Below are positions 57,974-64,000 of a DNA stretch of 64,000 bases, one piece after another. The notes beneath the pieces were generated by a model. That model saw only the letters and a program-made list of their open reading frames with translations, was not told the origin of the DNA and did no database searches. The position numbers were made by a program, and so were the translations under genes. Every line of letters starts with the position of its first letter. The first letter of the stretch is position 1. The stretch comes from Lojkania enalia (lineage: Eukaryota; Ascomycota; Dothideomycetes; Pleosporales), in the NCBI GenBank assembly GCA_010094045.1, contig ML986588.1, positions 248,001-312,000 of the forward strand, written 5' to 3'.

Positions 57974-59346
57974 ATGGGGAGACGAGGCAGCCAGAGGAAA
58001 AAGCAGTCAATCGCAGACAAACAGGCAGCAAAGATGCCCAAGGATGCAAATCCGAAGAGCATGGTGATCCGAATTGGAGCAGGAGAAGTGGGCGCCAGCG
58101 TCAGTCAATTGGTGAAAGATGTTAGGCAGGTTATGCAGCCTGATACAGCTATACGATTGAAGGTAATGGAATCCCTATTTCCCATTCTTCAGATGTTCAG
58201 TTCTGACTCGTCACGGAGGAACGACGAGCTAATAAGCTTCGCGACTATACCACCATGTGCGGTCCTCTTGGCGTTACCCATCTCCTTCTCTTCTCGCGAT
58301 CTGAATCCGGAAACACGAACTTTAGACTCTCCCGCATGCCCCAAGGGCCGACATTACACTTCCGTGTCGAGAAATACTCGCTGTGCAAAGACATTATGAA
58401 GTCGATGAAGCATGCTAGATCTAGCGCGAACGATTATCAAATGGCTCCATTACTTGTTATGAACAATTTTTTAACATCGGATGCTGAAAGGGAAAAGCTA
58501 GGAGATTCGGTGCCCCCGAAGCATTTGGAAAAGCTGGTGATAGATATGTTCCAAGGCATGTTTCCACCTATACAGCCCCATACAACGCCGCTACAGTCGA
58601 TAAAACGAGTTTTATTACTGAATCGGGAACCGCCTACCGAGGGTGATAACGGGACATGTACAATTAGCCTTAGACATTATGCGATTACGACCAAAGTTAC
58701 AGGAATCCCTAAGGCGCTGCGGAGACTATACACGGCTGAGAAATTGATCGGGAGCAAGGAAAAGAAGAAGAGCATATTGCCAAATTTAGGGGACCTTGAG
58801 GACGTGGCCGATTATATGCTTGATCCCTCTACAGCTGGATACACGTCTGCGTCAGATACTGAGATGGAGGCTGATGCTGAGGTTGAGGTTGCCGCACCCG
58901 TCACTAGAAAAGTCCTTTCGAGGAGGGAAAGGGAGCGTGCAGCTGTAAGCGAGAATGGCCGCAAGGTGATGTCGCGTGGCAGTGGACCCAAGGTGGAGAA
59001 ACGGGCAGTAAAGCTTATCGAGCTCGGTCCGCGAATGAGACTAGGACTCACGAAGGTTGAGGAGGGTGTCTGTAGCGGGAAGACCATGTGGCACGAGTTC
59101 ATTACGAAGAGCAAGGTAGAAGAACAAGAATTAGACGAGATCTGGGATCAACGTAAGAAGGAGAAGGAAGAGAGGAGAAGGATACAGATGGAGAACATTG
59201 AGAGGAAGCGGCAGGATAAAGTAGAAAAGGAGGTCGACGATGAAGATAAGGAAATGGAAGATTACGATGAATACGATATGGACGATGATGTGTGGCACGA
59301 TGAGGACGAGGATGATGCCGGGGGACAAGTCGAAGATGATGATTGA
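57974..59346 (+). CDS. SSF1: Brix-domain ribosome biogenesis protein Ssf1
   Basis: Exons 57974-58162 and 58219-59346, with a 56 nt phase-0 intron (AAG|GTAATG ... CACGGAG), give 438 aa. The Ssf1/Peter Pan family acts in the nucleolus on 66S pre-ribosomes (27S pre-rRNA processing). The Brix domain starts at ~residue 28 (PKSMVIRIGAGEVG). The splice restores KERRANKLRDYTTMCGPLGVTHLL. GPTLHFRVEKYSLCKDI, the QGMFPPI segment, ISLRHYAITTKVTG and the closing ELGPRMRLGLTKVEEG box follow. The C-terminus is a coiled basic stretch (RKKEKEERRR) and an acidic tail. It is transcribed away from RRP3. Confidence 0.94.
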
Positions 59347-59605
59347 GCGGCAGCCGTGGTAGTTAAAAATAATGATACCCAATTCCAGCCTTCTCTCATC
59401 TACGCTGTATTGATATGTTTGAATACATACAAAATTCTTCCTCTAGTCTAATCCTTATCATTATTAGCTAAAGTTCCTTTATAGACATGTGAATGGTACT
59501 TACTCTGAATCCAATCATAGCACTCTCAAATCCAACCATTACGATTCCTATTCCAAGACGCATGCAGCCGCCATAGCCAATTGTTTCCAAGATCAGCCTC
59601 TTATC

Positions 59606-60579
59606 TCATTTGGCCTTTGGTCTCTTGATAATTACCTTGTCAGTATCCGTCAACTCCCAGCCGACGCCATCCTTGATCAAATCCGGCCACTTTCTATCAG
59701 CGCAACGCTCCACGAACTGTCTATCCGCAGTCATATAACCTCTTCCCAAACACTTTAATGCATGTACCCTCATTCCCTGCTCCGCATACTCCATAATCCT
59801 TCTCTGGTACCCATCGACTGCCTTCTTCATCTTCCAAAAGACCACCCAATTATCGTTCACCAACGCATTAAGCACCAGCTCGACACGCCGATCTGTATAC
59901 TTGTATCGTAGTCGCATTTCATGTGCAGCTGCGATGTCGCCTTGTCGACAGGCTAGATCAAGGATTGCATATCCAACGTACTCGTGAAGCTCGGTAGGCG
60001 AGAGCGGGGTCCACGGATGGATTACATTTAGAAGCGAAAGTAGCGCCGGCGAATATGACTCCCAATTCTTGCATAATATTGCGGCATGAGTATTGAAGAT
60101 GTAAGCTCGTTGTGCGAACTTGTCGCGGCGGCCAGTTGCTGTGATCGCCTCGCGCAATTTGCGGAGGGCAGCGAGGATCGTAGAGAGTTCGCCTGCGGGA
60201 GGGTTGAAGGAGCGCGCGGCGGGGACAGGTATTGCGTCGGCGGGAGGGAACGACGAAAGGCTTGTCGACGAAGAATTAATGGTAAGAGACGCGAACTGCT
60301 TGTCTAGGTCGTCACCAGTAGGAGAGGAGGCGCAGAACTTCATGTAACGTTCAAAGACGCGGTTGTAGTATATCTCCTGGGTCTTGAGATCGTTCAGCCT
60401 ATTCCACGAGGATCAGATATTGGACATGGCTAGTTCGAGTCTAGCGATACAGACCTTGTCTCCCCTTTCGAGGGAAGTCCGTATGTCTCCAATGCATCAT
60501 CACGGACAGGCTTGAGGCGATTCCATGCTCCTGAAGCACCCCGCCGACTACTGGGCCGAATCTGATCTGCTGCCTTCAT
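59606..60579 (-). CDS. CSN8/PSMD8/EIF3K-domain protein
   Basis: Exons 60579-60455 and 60398-59606 with a 56 nt phase-2 intron (GTCTGT ... AATAG) give 305 aa. The N-terminus has RRGASGAWNRLKPVRDDALETYGLPSKGETRLNDL-type sequence, typical of a conserved fungal family. The C-terminal half is the helical PCI-like CSN8/PSMD8/EIF3K domain (FNTHAAILCKNWESYSPALLSLL, ILDLACRQGDIAAAHEMRLRY, ALVNDNWVVFWKMKKAVDGYQRRIM, MRVHALKCLGRGY). Members of this superfamily are subunits of the signalosome, proteasome lid or eIF3, but this fungal branch has no assigned complex. Its 3' end faces SSF1 (259 bp) and its 5' end is divergent from the PAQR gene. Confidence 0.78.
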
Positions 60580-61124
60580 TGATGCTGGACACTTCAAACT
60601 AGGTTGAGATGGGTGGTGACTCGTGCGAGTGAGTAATAATAATAGTGAACTGCTCCTTCATACTTAAGTTACGTGCGCATTGTTATGTTGATGTGGGGGA
60701 CAGTCGTTGGAAGCTGATGGTGGAAGGCGGGATGAGCAGACGCCATTCAGTGATGCAGCAGCTGACTATCACGAAAATCCAGCGCCTTCCTTGCAACAAG
60801 CACCCAAACCTTCATGACACACTGAGGTAATGATATCTACCTAAGATATAATGTTATCCCGGAATCGGCCTTGATTCCACATAGGTAGACGACCCCCAGC
60901 CAGAACCATTCATCTTTCTCGCAAGTAGCTCTAGATAAGAACTAGCCCGAAAATCGATGGTTCGGTTGTCAGATGTCCTCAACACATCGATTCTTTTCAA
61001 CAAATACGCCGCTTGCCATTATAAGGATAGTCTTGGGATTTGGGCTCAGATACGTCCGAAGCTGTAAGCGTGTACCGCATGCACCTCTTCCTCGCTGTAT
61101 TCCTTCTAGCCTTTGCCCGCTTCA
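60580..61124. promoter_or_regulatory. Divergent intergenic region between CSN8-like and PAQR genes
   Basis: 545 bp between divergent start codons with no supported frame; probable shared promoter. Nothing specific recognised. Confidence 0.4.
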
Positions 61125-62111
61125 ATGGATTTTGCAAAAAGTGCCGTGACCACTATCTCAAAAAGCGAGAAGAAACTAGAAGAGAAATTGACAGTTCTTT
61201 GGCATGAACTTCCTTCATGGCAGCAAGACAATCATTACATCCATAGTGGCTACCGACCACAGTCGAACTCGTACATCAAGTCAGCTAAAAGCCTGGGGTA
61301 CATCCACAACGAAACCGTCAACATCTATTCCCACTTCATCGGCGCCATACTAGCCATAATATCAAGTGCAATCCTTTATCATGTCCTCGAGCCACGGTAT
61401 GAAACGGCTACCAGAGAGGATGTCCTTGTCTTTAGCTGCTTCTTCCTTGGTGCGGCGGCCTGCTTAGGGATGAGCGCAACCTTTCATACAATCTCGAATC
61501 ACTCTCAAGCAGTCAATAGCTTCGGAAATGTATTGGATTACCTCGGTATCGTATTCTTAATTTGGGGAAGCTTCATCCCAATCCTCTACTACGGGTTCCA
61601 AAGCGAGCCGCATCTCATCAAGAGGTACTGGGCAATGGTAGACCGCCTTACATTGTCTAATGTGAAAGATGGTAAGCTTACATTCTCGCAGATTACAACA
61701 CTCGCAGCTGGAACCGCATTGGTCTGTGTACACCCAAAGACACGAACGCCTGCTCTTCGGCCATTCCGCGCCTTAATGTTTGTTTTCATGGGCCTTTCAG
61801 CCGTCTTCCCAGTCTTCCACGGCATCCAAATCTATGGCATTGAACAGATGAGAAAGACTATCGGGCTTGATTGGGTAGTCCTTCAAGGAACGCTGTACAT
61901 ACTTGGCGCTGGGATCTATGCTACTCGCTTTCCTGAGCGTCTAAAGCCCGGAAAGTTCGATATTTGGGGTTCGTCACACCAGATATTCCATGTGCTTGTG
62001 GTTCTAGCTGCAGCTTCGCATCTGACTGGTCTGATCAAAGCATTTGACTATGAACACAGCCAGAGGAACGGCGCGGTGTATTATACTTTCCTTCGTAATT
62101 TCTGGTCTTAA
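61125..62111 (+). CDS. PAQR / hemolysin-III family membrane protein (Izh-like)
   Basis: Two exons, 61125-61637 and 61692-62111, give 310 aa. The 54 nt intron has GTAGAC and TCGCAG borders, is a multiple of three and lacks a stop, so it could be mistaken for coding sequence. Removing it restores RYWAMITTLAAGTALV, which matches the family. The start is the first true ATG (MDFAKSAV). Seven membrane segments are visible. The family residues are all present: GYIHNETVNIYSHFIGA, the SATFHTISNHS histidine, and the HQIFHVLVVLAA histidines near the C-terminus, which together bind zinc in the membrane. Yeast Izh proteins affect zinc and sterol metabolism and animal relatives bind adiponectin; the ligand here is unknown. 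Confidence 0.92.
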   Translation: MDFAKSAVTTISKSEKKLEEKLTVLWHELPSWQQDNHYIHSGYRPQSNSYIKSAKSLGYIHNETVNIYSHFIGAILAIISSAILYHVLEPRYETATREDVLVFSCFFLGAAACLGMSATFHTISNHSQAVNSFGNVLDYLGIVFLIWGSFIPILYYGFQSEPHLIKRYWAMVDRLTLSNVKDGKLTFSQITTLAAGTALVCVHPKTRTPALRPFRALMFVFMGLSAVFPVFHGIQIYGIEQMRKTIGLDWVVLQGTLYILGAGIYATRFPERLKPGKFDIWGSSHQIFHVLVVLAAASHLTGLIKAFDYEHSQRNGAVYYTFLRNFWS

Positions 62112-63288
62112 GGGATCGAGCTATTCGTTGCCTTGCTTCGCGTAAAGGATTTCGCCCAGGTGCCCCCCCCCCCAAAAAAAATTTTTTTTTTTGCAAGAGG
62201 TTAAAACAGTCACAAATGGCCATAAGTTATTAATGTTAACAACTGCGGGCCACTCCTTCTGAAATTTAGAAGCAAATCAGCAATTAGTTTGGAAAATTGG
62301 GTGATCATTGCGATCTACACTGCAGTGATCCAGCGGCATAAGTAGGCCACCGTTGCGAAGAATCCCCCAACTCAGCGCGAGCTCTGGTATCGTAGGATGA
62401 GAATAAGGACCACACTCCACCCATCTTAATGGGCTGATACATTATCTAGTAACTTGCCAGTTTCTAAGTAGATGGGAGGCCGCTCCAAAGCATCAGCCGG
62501 CGAGGATCTGGATCAGCCTTGTGAGCTGTGGGTGAGCAGATGGCGGGGTGTGTTTCTTTTGCATTTTTTTTTTTTAAACAACTTCTACTAAGCTTTAAAA
62601 GCCTTAATCATGCCGCAAAGGAGCTAAAAAGAAATGAGGTAAATGATACTGCGATTGCAATGAGATAAAAGCACATGGAGATGGCCTTCATAGACAGTGA
62701 ACGTATCATGCCCACGCATATTCGGTGAAACAGAACGGCTGGCTCGCGCATCCTGGTCGCTCCTGCCAAACAAAGGGCGCTTCCTGCATTTCTGCGGTCA
62801 AACCACACTTTTACAAACCAGCACGCCTTGTCTTGCTCTTCACTTACAACGCAATATCTCTGCTTTAATATATCCGTTGCCATTATTCTTTTTTACATTC
62901 CATTACCGCGCCTCTCCAATCACCCGCATAGCCGAACGCCTATACGGGCCTTGATGACGCTGTGGCCCAATTTTAGACTAGCTCCATTCCCCCATAGTTT
63001 TGGCACGAGCCAATCATCGTCCCGGATCGCCATCGCCCACAGCTGCTCCCGATCCACGAGCCAGCTTCCATCTCGCTCTTGTTCCTCACCTTTCAACCTC
63101 ACCACTCCTGTGCGCTCATCCCTCATCGCACTGCAACACGCGCACAACCCGCTATATTCCGCGCATTGTCGCCGTATCCACGCGCTCCAATTGAACTTCC
63201 ATTCGGGCTTTTGCGATCCTTAAGTCCGGAACTATACAGCAATCGCATCATTGAACTACCTTGAGCTGCCGAAACAGATATCTGCATA
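62112..63288. other. Intergenic region upstream of HVA1-Tudor gene
   Basis: 1.2 kb without a supported gene. It contains the homopolymer triple run and a T-run near 62563-62575. The last ~300 bp is CT/CA-rich and is the probable leader and promoter of the downstream gene. Confidence 0.5.
62163..62192. repeat. Consecutive C, A and T homopolymers
   Basis: About 11 C, then 8 A, then 11 T in direct succession, ~50 bp after the PAQR stop codon. The A and T runs can pair with each other. Run lengths may be assembly-limited. Confidence 0.9.
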
Positions 63289-64000
63289 ATGGCCGATACA
63301 CAGATTCAACAGGGTGACCAAGGTATGTGCAGGTCCCTTTACCCTAGTCCCATGGATTTTGCGTCAGTTGATGAGGGTTTGCGCGTGCAGCGCATTACTC
63401 CGCTGACGAGCGCGGGTCAATAGATGCGCAATCAATCGCATCAACTATTGCTTTCACGCTGAGCCAAGATTGAGTTGTATTCTGTCGCATCTACAAGATG
63501 TCCAATTGAGCCTTTGGCATGGCTGTGCGACCTTTTAAGTCCAACAGAAGGCCCGGGTGCGAGTGGAATACACCTCAGGATGCGCCGAGAGGCAATCGTT
63601 TTCCAAACTCAAATCTAGTATTGTTCAAGGGCTAATGTTTCGTTGTTGATAGTTTCATGGCAATGGTCCGGATCACGTCCTAGCGGTGAGGTCACCGAAG
63701 TCAAGGAGCAAGGCGAGCTTGCCATCGAATCGAACAAAGGCAATACCATTAAGAAGAACGCCGACCCGAGCGACCCAGCTGTGCACATAGAGAGACCAGG
63801 AAATGATGTTGTAAAGCGTGCACATGAGGTGGAAATTGAAGAAAAGGCCAACGGTACAAACGGAAAGCAGGCGAATGGCGATTCCGGAGAGAGAGCCCCA
63901 GAGATGGATGAGGAGCAACAGCAGCTTGGGCCTGAGCAGAAAGACTTAGAGATGGAAGATGCTCCATCTGCTGAGGAGAAACCAGCTGAATTGGAGAAGC
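63289..64000 (+). CDS. HVA1-type Tudor domain protein (DUF2945), 3' partial
   Basis: Exon 1 is 63289-63322 (MADTQIQQGDQ), followed by a long 330 nt intron (GTATGT ... GCTAATG ... TGATAG). Exon 2 from 63653 is open to the window edge. The joined frame gives GDQVSWQWSGSRPSGEVTEVKEQGELAIESNKGNTIKKNA followed by DPAVHIERPGNDVVKRAHEVEI. This is the hypervirulence-associated-protein Tudor domain (PF11160, DUF2945). Its GDxVxWxWxxGRPxG entry and NTIKKNA...ERPGNDVVKRA exit are clearly recognisable. The tail is acidic and Lys/Ala/Glu-rich. These small chromatin-type domains are widespread in fungi and bacteria; their role is not settled. The C-terminus lies outside the window. Confidence 0.88.

Noticed and set aside
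1..64000. CRISPR arrays, prokaryotic operons, telomeric repeats
   Set aside because: No regularly spaced direct repeats, no Shine-Dalgarno-linked gene runs and no TTAGGG arrays were seen.

Overview
The window is nuclear DNA of a filamentous ascomycete (Pezizomycotina). Genes are interrupted by short 46-100 nt introns with GT(AG) or GC(AG) borders and CTAAC/CTGAC-like branch sites. The recognisable proteins are fungal: Arl1, Rrp3, Ssf1, Rpc31, an Hsm3-like protein, a DUF3433 membrane protein, a PARP-type zinc finger, a PAQR protein and an HVA1-type Tudor protein. The class or genus cannot be fixed from the sequence alone. There is one run of Ns (8958-9022). No rRNA, tRNA, CRISPR array or intact transposon was seen. 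All exon structures below were assembled by hand from splice consensus, phase and family similarity.

Layout. 1-4.4 kb: a large organelle-type helical protein (3' end off the left edge) divergent from a PARP-zinc-finger nuclear protein. 4.4-6.8 kb: gene-poor. 6.8-8.4 kb: an unrecognised 495 aa protein. 9.4-23.8 kb: five unrecognised genes, four of which (called FamA-1 to FamA-4 here) share an N-terminal module of about 130 residues ending in a GPxIW ... Y-x-K-D-L signature. Three of them share a second C-terminal helical module. The fourth instead carries a C-terminal domain that resembles that of the neighbouring fifth gene. This looks like a local, fast-evolving, lineage-restricted family and is the most novel content of the window. 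25.1-29 kb: a DUF3433 membrane protein convergent with Arl1. 30-32.5 kb: a small acidic protein and a degenerate gene with stops and frameshifts.

32.8-37.3 kb: an O-methyltransferase and a secreted FAD-linked oxidase, transcribed divergently from a 1.1 kb intergenic region that holds a perfect CGG/CCG palindrome; this resembles a two-gene secondary-metabolism unit. 39.2-43.3 kb: a CCHC zinc-knuckle protein, a basic/acidic unknown protein and a doubtful small ORF. 43.3-47.4 kb: a gene desert with ORF relics. 47.4-64 kb: a conserved housekeeping block: a small unknown gene, the Hsm3-like protein divergent from Rpc31, an unknown protein with internal duplication, RRP3 and SSF1 (both ribosome biogenesis, start codons only 165 bp apart), a CSN8/PSMD8/EIF3K-domain protein divergent from a PAQR/hemolysin-III protein, and the 5' end of an HVA1-Tudor gene running off the right edge.

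Divergent pairs are frequent, so several intergenic intervals are probably bidirectional promoters. Conserved genes have ordinary codon use, whereas the desert regions contain only short, frame-broken ORFs.
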